From NCBI GenBank assembly GCA_963542625.1, contig CAUTXO010000068.1, positions 1 through 8,004 on the forward strand: a stretch of 8,004 nt of DNA, read 5' to 3'. Both the position numbers and the translations under genes were made by a program. The number at the start of each line of letters is the position of its first letter. Positions within the stretch are counted from its first letter, which is position 1. This stretch comes from CAUTXO01 sp963542625. GTDB taxonomy: Bacteria; Campylobacterota; Campylobacteria; Campylobacterales; SZUA-545. Below the pieces are notes generated by a model that saw only the letters and a program-made list of their open reading frames with translations, was not told the DNA's origin and did no database searches. Below are positions 7,723-8,004 of this stretch, in pieces.

Positions 7723-8004
7723 GATAGATCTTTGCGCTCAATCTTTATGCCCCGCGCTTTAGCCGCTGGATCTATGGTGCAAGATCTTGCGCGCGCTAGA
7801 TCTTCGCTCCCAATCTTTACACCGCCAAGCTTTAGCAGCCGTGAGTTTGCCCGCCAGCACCACCGCTGTAAAGATCTTGCCCGCGCTAGATCTTTGCGCT
7901 CTCAAGTTTTACGCCGCAGCGCTTTAGTGGCTGGATCTATGGTTCAAGATCTTGACAGATCTTACCCGCCAGATCTACAGTAGATCCTTGCACTCAATCC
8001 TTAC
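7723..8004. repeat. GATC-rich intergenic repeat block, right flank
   Basis: Eleven GATC sites lie in the last 280 bases. Four related units begin GATCTTTGCGCTC or similar at 7727, 7799, 7889 and 7983, the last cut by the window edge, and match the left-flank units at 20 and 257. Two of them (7727 and 7889) continue into GCTGGATCTATGG, then CAAGATCTTG. The word AAGATCTTGC, then CGCGCTAGATCTT, precedes the units at 7799 and 7889 and is nearly its own reverse complement. A reading frame stays open across 7681-7983, but it starts at TTG without a ribosome site and consists of translated repeats, so I do not call a gene. Confidence 0.85.
7854..7897 (+). repeat. 44-bp repeat, right copy
   Basis: This matches 222-265 at 42 of 44 bases in direct orientation, the two differences falling in its first 12 bases. 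It ends at the start of the 7889 repeat unit. Confidence 0.9.

Overview
The window looks like a chromosomal segment of a Campylobacterota (epsilonproteobacterial) genome, most likely a Helicobacter-like species of moderate GC content. The evidence is the gene order rpsO / Rrf2 regulator / flhA, the close match of S15 and FlhA to epsilonproteobacterial sequences as I remember them, and a carboxyltransferase subunit of the lineage variant that starts with DTTYRDGFQS instead of the usual DTTLRDAHQS. The genus is an inference; no search was run.

Layout. Bases 1-405 are a gene-free block packed with GATC (mostly AGATCT) and related repeat units, including a 264-bp segment bounded by 30-bp near-perfect inverted repeats. 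A convincing intrinsic terminator (535-573) then serves rpsO, which lies on the minus strand (588-863). From a short divergent intergenic region, an Rrf2-type regulator (969-1376) is transcribed rightward, with flhA (1377-3587) starting on the very next base. After a 47-base gap that holds a perfect 14-bp palindrome around TATAAT comes a compact oadG-oadA-oadB operon (3635-7303): the gamma, alpha and beta subunits of a biotin-dependent, sodium-translocating oxaloacetate decarboxylase type enzyme. Bases 7304-8004 are a second gene-free, GATC-rich block containing further copies of the repeats seen at the left edge.

How the genes work together. FlhA is the export-gate membrane protein of the flagellar type III secretion system; the regulator directly ahead of it is probably co-transcribed. 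OadA would carry out carboxyl transfer from oxaloacetate to its own biotin, OadG would anchor OadA to the membrane, and OadB would decarboxylate carboxybiotin while moving sodium. No biotin carboxylase is in the window.

The most unusual signal is the GATC repeat system. The same short DNA motif (core CAAGATCCAAGC or AAGATCTT) fills both flanks, supplies the last codon and stop of rpsO, occurs in the OadA linker, and fills about 260 bp of the 5' part of oadB. In oadB the same DNA is read in two reading frames (QDPS and KIQA), which points to spread or maintenance at the DNA level, not to selection on one peptide.
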